Part shown: positions 17,024 to 26,575 of the stretch, piece after piece
Layout: every line of letters begins with the position of its first letter
How positions within the stretch are numbered: position 1 is the first letter of the stretch
IMG/VR virus record: IMGVR_UViG_3300049489_001303
Location: 62,001 to 126,000 of that record
Source of the DNA: a virus
Length of the DNA stretch: 64,000 nt
Reading direction: 5' to 3' (one strand)
Notes under the pieces: generated by a model
The model's database searches: none
The model's input: only the letters and a program-made list of their open reading frames with translations
Told to the model about the DNA's origin: nothing
Made by a program: the position numbers and the translations under genes

Positions 17024-18043
17024 TTAATACCCCAGGCTATCTCCGTGGCGAGATCGGCGCTTCATCTCCCGCTTCAGCATCTTCACGGCTTTCTCTTTGA
17101 TCTGCCGGACTCTTTCTGGAGTGATCTGGGTGATAGCAGCCAATTGGGGCAGGGTCTTATTGGCGTTTTTGCGCTCTTCTTCGGGGATATTGAAGTACCC
17201 CAGCACAATGTAGAGATCTCGCTTTGATTTGCACACCCGGCGCAGAGTCTGCCGCACCATGAAAGACGCATCATCGCTGATAGCAGTATCTTCGGCAGTC
17301 CCCACAGTGCTGATGTGTGTGTCATCTACCTGCACGGCCGGATGCATTATCGCCGCATCATCGTTGAGAGGGGCTTCAAAGTTGTGACCTCCGGGCGACG
17401 TGCAGGGCAGGGAAGCGTCACAGGCCTCTGGAGTCTCACTGCGTAAGCCGCAAATAGTGCACACGTACCGCCCCTCTTTATATGACTTCCTTAAGTCCCT
17501 TTGCCGGTGGGTGGGTATATGCACCAGGTGTGAGGCATGGATCTCATCCAGCATCTCTTTACGGATCCACCACTCCGCATAGGTCAGGAAGCGAGTGCTG
17601 CGGTTCATGCTGAACTTATCCAGAGCTATCACTAACCCCACGTTGCCCGCCGACACCAGCTTCTGAAAATGCTCAGAATCCTGTGTTATTTTTTTTGCCC
17701 GGCGGATAACAAAGCGGAGGTTGGCCTGGATGATCTTTTCCCGGGCTAACAGGTCTCTGGAGGAGCCACATTTGGGGCAATATACCGGGGGTGCCGAAAT
17801 TTCAAATTTGTCCCCACATCTGGTACAAGCAGTTGCCTTATCCCGACTTTCTTCGGGAGTGGGCTCCCCGCACGTGGGGCAGTTACTTACAAAGGCTTTT
17901 GGCTCAAACAGGTGCGTGCAGTTGGGGCACGTGTAGTAGCGTCGCAAAAGCTCCCGCTCTTCAGCCGCGGTGAGGACCTGATGTTTACCGACTTCATTGT
18001 AGTACTGTGTATAAACCCGATCCCGTGTACTATCGTGTAGCAT
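17024..18043 (-). CDS. Sigma70-family factor with inserted zinc ribbons
   Basis: 339 aa. The ATG at 18043 follows GGAGGTCTGC. Region 1.2 is at the start (VYTQYYNEVGKHQVLTAAEE), region 2 is clear (NLRFVIRRAKKI, LVSAGNVGLVIALDKF, RFLTYAEWWIRKEM), region 3.0 is HLVHIPTHRQRDLRK, and region 4 is LPQLAAITQITPERVRQIKEKA. Two zinc ribbons are inserted between regions 1.2 and 2 (CPNC, CPTC, CTRC, CPKC) and a further cysteine group (CTICG, then two Cys) between regions 3 and 4. Such insertions are not found in ordinary sigma factors. It presumably directs either the host or the phage polymerase to phage promoters. It stands alone, minus strand, between two plus-strand blocks. Confidence 0.9.
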   Translation of the reverse strand: MLHDSTRDRVYTQYYNEVGKHQVLTAAEERELLRRYYTCPNCTHLFEPKAFVSNCPTCGEPTPEESRDKATACTRCGDKFEISAPPVYCPKCGSSRDLLAREKIIQANLRFVIRRAKKITQDSEHFQKLVSAGNVGLVIALDKFSMNRSTRFLTYAEWWIRKEMLDEIHASHLVHIPTHRQRDLRKSYKEGRYVCTICGLRSETPEACDASLPCTSPGGHNFEAPLNDDAAIMHPAVQVDDTHISTVGTAEDTAISDDASFMVRQTLRRVCKSKRDLYIVLGYFNIPEEERKNANKTLPQLAAITQITPERVRQIKEKAVKMLKREMKRRSRHGDSLGY

Positions 18044-18100
18044 GCAGACCTCCGTGTAGCCGTTTATCCTCCAAATATGATTGAACATCGCACAATTAAT

Positions 18101-18129
18101 TAGACATTGCAAGTGTGCTTCGCTATCAT
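18101..18129 (+). promoter_or_regulatory. Sigma70-like promoter upstream of the recombination/replication block
   Basis: TAGACA, a 17-bp spacer and TATCAT, each five of six consensus bases. The transcript would start near 18136. A 5-bp GGGCC/GGCCC hairpin at 18150-18164 then lies in the 5' leader just before the AGGAGA ribosome site of the gene at 18178. Confidence 0.65.
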
Positions 18130-18177
18130 CGGTGACGCACCCAACAGATGGGCCACTAAGGCCCGTAGGAGAACAAG

Positions 18178-19191
18178 ATGAAAGAGAATAAAAACACCCC
18201 TGTCTCTGCGCCCCCCAAACCCGAAGTGGCTCCGGTCACTTCCACAGAACTGGCGGTCACCAGTCATGCCTTGACCCCTCTCGCGAACAGCGCCCCGAAC
18301 CTGTTCATGGAGTGTTACAGTGAGAAACTCGAGATCGTAGGCTTCGAGTTGCCGAATCAGCGGGAGATCCGGAAGATCGCGGCGGAACTGCCGGCCGAAT
18401 ATAAGAAGCAGATAGAGCTTCTTCTCAGCCGCACGATGGGCGACGACGCCGGCGGCTACGGTGGTAGCTCCGGTGGTGCCAACTACGTGGAACTCCGGCT
18501 GTTTCACGGCACCGGCAATGATGCCAACCGCCCGGAGGACACGATCCCGGGTCAGTTCTACCTCTCTTCGATGGAAGGCGTGGGTAAGACGTTCGAGGGT
18601 ACGCCTCTGGTATGGTGGGAGGGCTGCACGATGTGGCCGAGCAAAGAGGACACCGTACGCGTACCTCTCTGTCACTCCATGGATCAGAGGGTCGGCTCAT
18701 CTTTCGGGATGTGCAATCAGTGCCCCAACATCCAGTGGCACAACAACCAACCTGGCCCATGCGGTAAAGACGTGGTGATGTTCATGCTCAGCAAGAACCT
18801 CACAGACATCGTGATGGTGCGCTTCGCCAAGACCTCGACGAAAGCCGGGGAGAAGCTCATCGCGATCGCCAAGCGCAATCCGCCGGCGTACTCCAAGTGG
18901 TACAATGTCACCTCCAAAGTCACTGTGCACAAAACGGATCCCAACAAACGTTGGTTCCTGTTTGACGCGGTGCCGCAGACTGGTGAACAGGCTATCGTTC
19001 CTGAAGCCCTGCATCCCCTCCTCAAAGCCCTCAAGCTGTCCATTGAAGCTGCCATCATCCTGCCGCAGATGGCGAACATCTACCGGCAAGCTGAGCAGGC
19101 ACTGGCCCCCGAAGGGGAAAGCGCTGCGTTGCCCGCTTCGGCGGAAGGTGAGCAATCCCTCGGTCAGTGGGGCGGATCCGAAAACGTCTAA
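18178..19191 (+). CDS. Unknown 337-aa protein, possible ssDNA-binding/recombination factor
   Basis: 337 aa with SD TAGGAGAAC. The N-terminal 45 residues are Pro-rich and disordered. A Gly/Ser-rich segment (YGGSSGG) precedes a beta-rich core with a cysteine group (CNQCPNIQWHNNQPGPC). The C-terminal 40 residues are Ala/Glu-rich, acidic, ending near SLGQWGG. An acidic tail after a beta-rich core, directly upstream of a RecB-like nuclease, a primase and a DNA polymerase, would fit a single-strand DNA-binding or annealing protein; that role is inference. It has its own promoter and terminator, consistent with high expression. Confidence 0.65.
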   Translation: MKENKNTPVSAPPKPEVAPVTSTELAVTSHALTPLANSAPNLFMECYSEKLEIVGFELPNQREIRKIAAELPAEYKKQIELLLSRTMGDDAGGYGGSSGGANYVELRLFHGTGNDANRPEDTIPGQFYLSSMEGVGKTFEGTPLVWWEGCTMWPSKEDTVRVPLCHSMDQRVGSSFGMCNQCPNIQWHNNQPGPCGKDVVMFMLSKNLTDIVMVRFAKTSTKAGEKLIAIAKRNPPAYSKWYNVTSKVTVHKTDPNKRWFLFDAVPQTGEQAIVPEALHPLLKALKLSIEAAIILPQMANIYRQAEQALAPEGESAALPASAEGEQSLGQWGGSENV

Positions 19192-19206
19192 GACCCAATA
19201 AGTCTG

Positions 19207-19242
19207 GCAGGGGGCGGCACTGACGCCGCTCCCTGCTTTTTT
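19207..19242 (+). terminator. Rho-independent terminator
   Basis: A 12-bp GC-rich stem (GCAGGGGGCGGC with GCCGCTCCCTGC, one G-T pair), a 6-nt loop, then TTTTTT. It separates the 337-aa protein gene from the nuclease-primase-polymerase genes, probably letting the first be transcribed at a higher level. Confidence 0.9.
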
Positions 19243-19261
19243 ATCTGAGGAGGTTTCTTCC

Positions 19262-20071
19262 ATGGCTATTATCCCGTCGCAATTCGTAAGGGACCACGCT
19301 CCCTGGTCTATAAGTAAGGCTGAGGTAGCTCGGCAATGCCCCAAAAAGTTCTTCCTGCAGTACGTTGACAAGGTAAAGACAGGGCAGGGCTCTAACTCCG
19401 CCGCACGTATCGGCAAGGCGGTGCATACTGCCATGGAATACATATTGAAAGGGAACCCAGTGGCCCAGGCCTTCAGGCTGGCTGCCAGTGTGCACGAGTT
19501 ACTGAGTGATGAAATCAACACCATTAACGACTACATCCCGGCGGCTAAGAAGTTCATGGCTCACTACAAGAACTACTGCGTGCAGCATAGAGCACAGCCC
19601 CCGGAAGTGGAGCTTAAGCTGGCTGTCGATATCAACGGTAAACCCGTTAGGTTTTTCGACAACGCCAACTGTTTCCTCCGCGGAGTTATAGACTTGGCCG
19701 TTCAGTTCAAAGGACGGTCTGACGTTCTGATCATAGACCACAAAACTGGTGCTGAAAAAGAGTTCGACCACTTCAAACATCAGTTCGCGGCCTACCAGCT
19801 TCTTATCAAGGCCAGATACCCGGCCCTGCAGGCCGCATACGTAGGTCTCAACTACCTCGGAACGGACAAGGTAGTACTTTTACCTACACCATTTTCTTTA
19901 AAAGAGATCGATCCGCTGATGGATAGCGTAGTACAATTTCTGAACGACGCTACAGCGGACGCTGACAACTTCGAAATGACTCGGTGCGGCCCCCTTTGCA
20001 ATTGGTGTGAATATAAAGCGTCAGGGGATTGCCCGATTTACCAGGTGACTAATGGCAAAACAGAAGAATGA
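19262..20071 (+). CDS. Second PD-(D/E)XK (RecB-like) nuclease
   Basis: 269 aa, ATG after TGAGGAGGTTTC. WSISKAEVARQCPKKFFLQYV is the N-terminal RecB motif, GKAVHTAMEY the H motif, GVIDLAV and LIIDHKTG the catalytic D and D-x-K, and HQFAAYQLLIKA the Q/Y motif. Cysteines at the end (CGPLCNWCEYKASGDCP) together with the early Cys match an Fe-S-cluster arrangement. It differs clearly from the 13237 nuclease, so this is not a recent duplication. It overlaps the primase gene by 20 nt; a role in replication-coupled recombination or end processing is likely. Confidence 0.85.
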   Translation: MAIIPSQFVRDHAPWSISKAEVARQCPKKFFLQYVDKVKTGQGSNSAARIGKAVHTAMEYILKGNPVAQAFRLAASVHELLSDEINTINDYIPAAKKFMAHYKNYCVQHRAQPPEVELKLAVDINGKPVRFFDNANCFLRGVIDLAVQFKGRSDVLIIDHKTGAEKEFDHFKHQFAAYQLLIKARYPALQAAYVGLNYLGTDKVVLLPTPFSLKEIDPLMDSVVQFLNDATADADNFEMTRCGPLCNWCEYKASGDCPIYQVTNGKTEE

Positions 20072-23000
20072 TTTTTCGCTGACTCGCTCCGCCCTGAAGT
20101 CTCTTTGGTCGTTTATAGGAATAGCACAATGGGAACAGCTTCTTAAAGAACATAAGCGCCCTCACGGTTTTCAACGGGTAAGCAACACTAAGTTGCGAGG
20201 GCTCTGCCTTAACCCGGATCACCATGATACCTCCCCGTCGTACTTTATCGACGTGGAAAAGGGGTACGCCAAGTGCTATGGCTCATCCTGTGAAGCCTAT
20301 GAAAGCGACCCGGTAAGACTCCTGTCCAGCATAATGGGCAAGACGATACCAGAGACTCTCCGTTTCATCGTAAACACTTACAAGCCCCCGTTTATTTCTT
20401 CTAAAGCTGCCGAGAAATTCGAGAAGTTCCAGCGTCATCAGGAGATGAAATCCCAGATCTTCCTTGCCTCCCAGCAACTCATGCTGCAGGCGCTGGCAGA
20501 TATGGAACACCCGGACAACGCCTGGGCCCGGCCGTCGCTGGAATGGCTGATCAACACTCGAAAATTACCTGCAGACTACCTTTATGCGCTCCCTGTAGCC
20601 CTTCTCCCGGACATCCATGCTCTGCAGAGCGTCCTTATACAGGTCTATGCCCTGAAGAAAGAAGAATGGCTGAGTATCCCCACTATCCACCGGGGGCCTG
20701 AGCCGTTTGACCACAGCGGCAACGCTGTGAAGTATCTGGCCGATGCCATTAAGAAGGGTCTCACCGGGGCTGTCATGTTCCCCTTGCACTCTTCCCCCCA
20801 GGACATCTGCCGCTTCAAGCTCAGATCTCCGGACGTTAACATCGGTGACCCCAAGCTGATTTATATTGTTGACGACCTGCAAGATGAGCAGCTGGGCCTC
20901 TACGGCCTTGGGTGGGGACCTTATGCGGCTATGCTCAGAAAGCATGAAAGCACCCGGGAAGTAGCTATCACTGAGGGGGAGTTTGATGCCCTCAGCATCA
21001 TGGCTCATTGTGTCACCCATAAAATAGAGCCCCCCATACCGGTACTGTCTGTAGGTGGTACTGGCGGAGCCAAAGAGATCGAGGCTGTTCTCGACAGTGT
21101 AGATGCCTCCAAGATCTACATGATCGGTGACGCCCCGGATAAGTCAGGTAATGAGGTGATTCAGACCTGGCTTAAGTCCTGCACGAAGATCCCCATCCAG
21201 GTATTCACTGGCTGGGAAGATCTGTCTCCAGCTAAGGACCTGGACGAAGCCGTCAACATGCAATCGGTGGGTATCGAGAAGGTTCTGGACACTATCTTCA
21301 ACCGTAGAGAAGACACCTACACTTCGGTGTGGCGTTGGCTCTACGACTTGACCTGCCCCCAACTGGACCTACTCAAAGAGGACGATGTACGCGGTAAAAT
21401 AGACGTCGTCTCCGGCTTCAGTGGTGTCATCAACAACGCCATCGAACGCCGGCAGTACACTGACGCCATTGCCGAGCATTATGACCTGAATCCCAGCCTT
21501 GTCTACCGGGAAGCCACCACCAAGAACGACACTCCTATGGGGTTTGTTGTGCGGATAGCTGAGGCTATTCTGGACATCATGACCGTTGTAGGCACCCAGG
21601 TCGTGGGTGGTGGCCGTGAGCTTGTGCTATTCAACCGTGGCAGAGAAACCTTTCACACCGTAACACTGGACAGTGAACGCTCCATTATTCAGGAGTTGGC
21701 TCCGGTAACCGGTGTCCTCCACAAGTTCATCGAAGAGCATGTGGGCTGGCCTCCCTTCCTGGAGCCGCTGGACGACGCGGACCCCCTCACTTACAAGAAG
21801 AACAGCGAAGCAATTCGTTCTTACACCAAGGACGCAATTTTGTATTTAGCGAGAGGTACAATGGACATAAATGCAGGCCGGAAATACCGGCAAGGTTACT
21901 ATCGAATAGAACGCCATGATGGCGAAGTTGTCGAGGTTGTTGTCTGCGGAACTTCCGTGTTCCACCTGATCCGGGATGGGGTAGATGTTCAGTACGAACT
22001 CCTTCCCGGGCCGGTGTATAAGGACATCATCTTTGACGTGGGCTTCACCAACAGCGCAGATACCCGTCCGTGGTTTCCGGGCGGACTGAACGTTCCCATG
22101 CTGAACAAAGCCTCCAAGATGGACCTCAAGAGGCTCTATCTGGATCTCGTCAAGGTCTACACTGAAGGTTGGTCCTTCAAAGACCACGACATCACTTGCC
22201 AGATGCTGGCGGCCTCGGTGATGTGCTTTCCCATCATGGATGCCTTCTTCCGTCCTATCGTACTGTTCCTGACGGGCGACTCCAACTCTGGTAAAACCAG
22301 CTTCGTGTCCTCTATCTCCCCTATCGGATACGCGGGCCTGAGGCTCCTGTGGTGCTCTCAGGGTAACGACGGCTACACTGCCGCCGCCACCGCCCGTAAC
22401 ATGGACGGGGACAGCCGTCTGATGGTCCTGGATGAGTTTGAGCGCAATGATGACTCCAAGGGTGCTCACATTCAGGCCATTCTCAGTATGACACGCGGTC
22501 TCGTCTCCGGACACGCCACCCGCGTGTTGAGCAACATGGGTGGCACCAGCAGTACCGGTGCCGGAAGCACCACAACAGACCAGTACTTCCGTCTGCCAGT
22601 GGTGTTCGCCGGTATTCAGGGCGCCGAGCAGCTTCAGGATCTCAATCGACTGCTCATCGTCACCACCCAGAGAAAACTGTTCCACACCAACCCCCAGCAA
22701 TCCGTTTACGCCGCGTTCACCATCGAGCGCCTCGACGAAATGCAGGTGGAACTCAACGCTGGTATTTATGCCTACGCAGATGATCTCCGCACCATTTCTG
22801 AAGATCTGCGCAAGAACTATCACAAAATGTGCATCCGCCTCAACGTTCAGGCCGAAGAGCGTTGGGCCACAGGCCTCATGCCGGCGCTGGCGGTCATGAA
22901 GCTCATCGGTCTTGATTATGAAGCCTTCTTTCAGGCCTACGTAGAAGCCCATAAGTACACGATCAAGCGCGTTGAAACCACTACCGAGTCCCACGCAGCA

Positions 23001-23564
23001 CTCACCTCGATCATGCACAATGCATGCATCAAGCAGGTGGACGGCCCAAATATATCTCTGGCGCAGCTCCTGGTTATCCCGGAACGCCGCTCAGAGGTTA
23101 ACTCGGCAAACAAGGGCGTCTTCTACGACCCTGAGACGCAACAGATCCTGTTCCTCGCTTCTACCGTTTACAACTTACTGCCCCCACATATGCGCCGTTC
23201 CCTGGCAACAGCACAGCACGTGCGCACAGTCCTGGAACGCCATGACTCCGCTATCAAACCGACCTCCATCGAGGAGTCCGGAATTCTTAAAAGGATTGTG
23301 AGCAAAATGGGTGCCAATATCACTCTTAATGACGTTATTGTGCTGGATGCCATGAGCTGGCTCCAGGCTGCCAAAGAAAACCGCATAACCGCGGAAGACG
23401 GAGTGAAGAATGTCGGACAAGCCAAGCTGGATGGACCTGCTTCCAAATCCCCAACCCTTACAGCAGTCGCTGAATCTGACGCTGGTTCCAGAACTGCCGA
23501 TGGCCTTATTGATGGAGCCACTCTCGGAGATGCCTGGGGCGGAGACGACGACTCCGACGCCTGA
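20052..23564 (+). CDS. Primase-helicase (DnaG-type TOPRIM primase with C-terminal ATPase)
   Basis: 1170 aa. An N-terminal zinc-binding region (GLCLNPDHHDTSPSYF then CYGSSC) is followed by a TOPRIM domain (VAITEGEFDALSIM; later GDAPDKSG). A middle linker of about 250 residues leads to an ATPase with Walker A FLTGDSNSGKTSF and Walker B LMVLDEFERND near residues 740-800. The acidic tail is rich in Asp. The fusion would prime the lagging strand and unwind the fork. It starts inside the nuclease gene after an AGGTGA site and overlaps the polymerase gene by 155 nt at its end. Confidence 0.85.
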   Translation: MAKQKNDFSLTRSALKSLWSFIGIAQWEQLLKEHKRPHGFQRVSNTKLRGLCLNPDHHDTSPSYFIDVEKGYAKCYGSSCEAYESDPVRLLSSIMGKTIPETLRFIVNTYKPPFISSKAAEKFEKFQRHQEMKSQIFLASQQLMLQALADMEHPDNAWARPSLEWLINTRKLPADYLYALPVALLPDIHALQSVLIQVYALKKEEWLSIPTIHRGPEPFDHSGNAVKYLADAIKKGLTGAVMFPLHSSPQDICRFKLRSPDVNIGDPKLIYIVDDLQDEQLGLYGLGWGPYAAMLRKHESTREVAITEGEFDALSIMAHCVTHKIEPPIPVLSVGGTGGAKEIEAVLDSVDASKIYMIGDAPDKSGNEVIQTWLKSCTKIPIQVFTGWEDLSPAKDLDEAVNMQSVGIEKVLDTIFNRREDTYTSVWRWLYDLTCPQLDLLKEDDVRGKIDVVSGFSGVINNAIERRQYTDAIAEHYDLNPSLVYREATTKNDTPMGFVVRIAEAILDIMTVVGTQVVGGGRELVLFNRGRETFHTVTLDSERSIIQELAPVTGVLHKFIEEHVGWPPFLEPLDDADPLTYKKNSEAIRSYTKDAILYLARGTMDINAGRKYRQGYYRIERHDGEVVEVVVCGTSVFHLIRDGVDVQYELLPGPVYKDIIFDVGFTNSADTRPWFPGGLNVPMLNKASKMDLKRLYLDLVKVYTEGWSFKDHDITCQMLAASVMCFPIMDAFFRPIVLFLTGDSNSGKTSFVSSISPIGYAGLRLLWCSQGNDGYTAAATARNMDGDSRLMVLDEFERNDDSKGAHIQAILSMTRGLVSGHATRVLSNMGGTSSTGAGSTTTDQYFRLPVVFAGIQGAEQLQDLNRLLIVTTQRKLFHTNPQQSVYAAFTIERLDEMQVELNAGIYAYADDLRTISEDLRKNYHKMCIRLNVQAEERWATGLMPALAVMKLIGLDYEAFFQAYVEAHKYTIKRVETTTESHAALTSIMHNACIKQVDGPNISLAQLLVIPERRSEVNSANKGVFYDPETQQILFLASTVYNLLPPHMRRSLATAQHVRTVLERHDSAIKPTSIEESGILKRIVSKMGANITLNDVIVLDAMSWLQAAKENRITAEDGVKNVGQAKLDGPASKSPTLTAVAESDAGSRTADGLIDGATLGDAWGGDDDSDA

Positions 23565-26500
23565 GGACGGGGTTAAACCCAAGGCGAAGAGGGGACGAAA
23601 ACCCAATCCCAATGGCCCCAAGCCTAGAAAAAGGGCTCCGGCTAAAGAGGGCACAGACAAGATTCCGAAGGAGATCATAGAGTGCTCCCTGTGTCCTTCG
23701 GATTCCTGCTCCCATGAGGAGTGTGCTGCGTGTCCCGGTAAGGGGCACTACCACTACGCTCCACTGCCCAAGGACCGAGATGTGGATGTCTACTACGTGG
23801 GTATCTCCCCCATGTCCATGCGCGGGCCGTCACCGGATCCCAAGAGCCACTGCTACTGGGGTTCCTCCGAGGAGTCCTTGACGATGAGCGTTGTCTCAAG
23901 GGCTAAGAGCAAGGTGATCGGGGCTGAGACCCTGCAGGGCAGTAAAACCTATGCCGTACGCTGTGACAAAGAACGTCCCGGCGTACGGTTACTGGACTGC
24001 TGTCAGCATGTTCTCCGCAGAGAGATACTGGAAACGGCCAAGCCGGAAGGTCCGATATTTGTTATGGCCTTCGGTCTGGAGGTCGTTACGGCGTTGGGGT
24101 TCAAGGTCCGGAAGTTCAAAGAGGTTCAGGGCAAATTTATGGAGGGGATGCTGGGAGGGCGTAAGATCTACGTCTTCGCAGTTCTCTCTATCAAACAGTT
24201 GCTCAGTAAGTCCGGATACATCGATCTGCTGGAGAAGCAGGCCGAGAACTTCTTCCGTGCTGTTGTGAAGCAACACCGGAAGGGTTCTTCCCCGGTGGAG
24301 CACATGGCCCTGCCCATCGCCCAGCTGGCCGTAAACTACCGATTCCCGAAAACCTTGAAAGAGGTCGAGGAGCTGGTAACGGATATCATCGAATACGCCG
24401 GGCCGGGGATGTCCAAAGAGAACACCCCGATCGGTATCGACACAGAAACCAATACACTTAACCCCCACAAGGCGAAGCTTAAAATTCTCACCCTTGTTGT
24501 CTCCTGGGGACCGGGGCTGGCCGCCTCAATACCGCTGGAGCACTCAGAGTGCCTCTGGGCACTTAACGATGTGTTCCGGTACATTGACGCTCTTCTGACC
24601 TGCCCGAAGCCCAAGGTTGTTCACCACGGAAAGTTCGACTTGCGCGTTGTCATGGCCAAGGGTTTCACCGTCACTAACCTCGCATGGGATACACTCATCG
24701 GTGAGCACCTCCTGTGCGAGGACAAGACTGGCTACTATGGCCTGAAGGCCCTCACCACCACATACTTACCGAAGTATGCCGGCTACGAGGACGAGATGAA
24801 GGCCATCGACAATGCCCATCACACAGTAGGGCAGGACGAAGATAACGGCTTTGCGCATATTCCCCTCAAGGAACTTAACATGTACGGCGCCTGTGACGCG
24901 GATGTTACGCTGCAGCTGGCGATAACACAGCGGCGCAGGATGGCCAGAGAGTGCCAGGAGCTTGAGGATTTGTGCGGTAAGTGGCGTAATCATGGGGTGC
25001 CCAAGATCCGTAACAAGTGGGCCAAGGGTTCTCCCTACAGGAATCCGGGAGAAAACCTTATGCTCTCCCTGGCGCTGCCCCTCACTTATACACTGGCTCG
25101 TATGGAGTCTCATGGCTTCCCCGTCGATCGGGAATACGCCATAAAGCTGGCTGTGGAGCTGGACATCGGTATTGCCGAAGCCAGCAACAAAATATCAGCC
25201 ATGGTGCCGTCGGACCTGTTCGCCGACGGTTTCAACATGAACAGCGGCGCCCAGCTTAAACAGCTGCTGTTCAACACCGGCTATATCCACCCCGTCTCTA
25301 ACACGGTGGTTCACTATAGAGATCTTCCCCCCGAAAGGATCGAGCGCACCGACAACGGAGACATATCCGTCAAAGCCTCTTTCCTCAGGTATCTGAGGGA
25401 CTCCCTGGGATGTGTGCTGTCCGCCGCGTTGCTGGACTACCGGTCCTTGCACAAAGCGCGAAACACGTTCATCAAGAACATCATCGCGCAGAGTGAAGAC
25501 GACGGCCGGATGCACACCACGTTCAACATCACAGGAACAGCTACGGGCCGGCTGTCATCCAGTCACGAAAATATGCAGAACATCCCCTACGTGATCAAAG
25601 TGGGGATGGGGGATGACCGCAAAGAGTACAACATCAAAAAGATGTTCGTACCCACGTCCCCGGATATGCTGATATGCAACGCTGACGCCAAAGCCGCTGA
25701 GGTCCGCATCTACGCGGCATACAGCAATGACCCCAACCTGGTTAAAGCCCTCAAGGACGGGCTGGATCCGCACAGCTTCTTCGCCTCGGTGGTCTACAAC
25801 AAGAAGACCGTTCTCGAGGGTGTGCCCGCGGCCATGCATGATGACGCCCTCAGGGCTATCGGCATTGATCTGGCACACGACTGGAGCTATGACGACTTCC
25901 AGAACAGGAAGGACTTCAAGAAGAGCGACCCAGCCTACTACGCGCAGCTGGACTTCCTCCGCGGCGTTATCAAGAAGGTTGTATTCGGTATCCTCTATGG
26001 TGCCAGCAAGAACAAGGTGTCATCCCTTGTGGGCATCTCCGATGAGCAGGCACAGGCAATCATCGAGGTGCTGTTCCGTATGTTCCCGACGATCCCGGAC
26101 TACATTGACAACGTTAAGTCCCAGGTTCGTGACATCGGTACACTGGAAACGCTCACCGGTCGGCGCCGACGGTTTACACTGAAAGGCGCCTCCGGTAAAA
26201 TGAAAGCCCGAGCTGAGCGGCAAGGCGTTAACTTCAAGATCCAGTCCACGTCTTCCGACATTGTGATGGACACCATGTGTTCCATCGAGCAGCCTATCAG
26301 GGACCTTGGCGGTAACCTTCTTATCACCGTCCATGACTCCCTGGTGTTCCAGGTTCCCAAGAAAAACGTTCACTTAGTCCCCGCTCTTATCCAGAAGTAT
26401 TGTGTGGATCGAGTCGCTGAGAAATATCCCTGGCTCCCCGTCCCCTTCCTATGGGACGTCTCAGCCGGACCTTCCTATGGGGAGCAGTCCGGCATTGAGA

Positions 26501-26571
26501 CTCAGGAAGAGATTGAGGCCATGGACATGGAAGAACTCGAAACTCTAAATACTCTCGAATCCGAGGTATAA
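23410..26571 (+). CDS. Family A DNA polymerase with UDG-like N-terminal domain and 3'-5' exonuclease
   Basis: 1053 aa; the ATG at 23410 has a GGAG site six bases upstream. After a basic Pro-rich lead, a cysteine cluster (CSLCPSDSCSHEECAAC) and VYYVGISP resemble the uracil-DNA-glycosylase-like domain of SPO1-type phage polymerases. The exonuclease shows GIDTETN, VVHHGKFDLR and YGACDADV. The polymerase shows TATGRLSSSHENMQNIP, motif A ADAKAAEVRIYA, motif B KKVVFGILYGAS and motif C TVHDSLVF, where Ser replaces the usual Glu after the catalytic Asp. This is the replicative polymerase. Later starts at 23431 or 23500 would shorten the overlap with the primase gene. Confidence 0.92.
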   Translation: MSDKPSWMDLLPNPQPLQQSLNLTLVPELPMALLMEPLSEMPGAETTTPTPEDGVKPKAKRGRKPNPNGPKPRKRAPAKEGTDKIPKEIIECSLCPSDSCSHEECAACPGKGHYHYAPLPKDRDVDVYYVGISPMSMRGPSPDPKSHCYWGSSEESLTMSVVSRAKSKVIGAETLQGSKTYAVRCDKERPGVRLLDCCQHVLRREILETAKPEGPIFVMAFGLEVVTALGFKVRKFKEVQGKFMEGMLGGRKIYVFAVLSIKQLLSKSGYIDLLEKQAENFFRAVVKQHRKGSSPVEHMALPIAQLAVNYRFPKTLKEVEELVTDIIEYAGPGMSKENTPIGIDTETNTLNPHKAKLKILTLVVSWGPGLAASIPLEHSECLWALNDVFRYIDALLTCPKPKVVHHGKFDLRVVMAKGFTVTNLAWDTLIGEHLLCEDKTGYYGLKALTTTYLPKYAGYEDEMKAIDNAHHTVGQDEDNGFAHIPLKELNMYGACDADVTLQLAITQRRRMARECQELEDLCGKWRNHGVPKIRNKWAKGSPYRNPGENLMLSLALPLTYTLARMESHGFPVDREYAIKLAVELDIGIAEASNKISAMVPSDLFADGFNMNSGAQLKQLLFNTGYIHPVSNTVVHYRDLPPERIERTDNGDISVKASFLRYLRDSLGCVLSAALLDYRSLHKARNTFIKNIIAQSEDDGRMHTTFNITGTATGRLSSSHENMQNIPYVIKVGMGDDRKEYNIKKMFVPTSPDMLICNADAKAAEVRIYAAYSNDPNLVKALKDGLDPHSFFASVVYNKKTVLEGVPAAMHDDALRAIGIDLAHDWSYDDFQNRKDFKKSDPAYYAQLDFLRGVIKKVVFGILYGASKNKVSSLVGISDEQAQAIIEVLFRMFPTIPDYIDNVKSQVRDIGTLETLTGRRRRFTLKGASGKMKARAERQGVNFKIQSTSSDIVMDTMCSIEQPIRDLGGNLLITVHDSLVFQVPKKNVHLVPALIQKYCVDRVAEKYPWLPVPFLWDVSAGPSYGEQSGIETQEEIEAMDMEELETLNTLESEV

Positions 26572-26575
26572 CAAA

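Noticed and set aside
21846-23018. Long minus-strand frame opposite the primase-helicase
   Set aside because: Antisense to catalytic motifs of the primase-helicase; Gly/His/Val-rich with no ribosome site.
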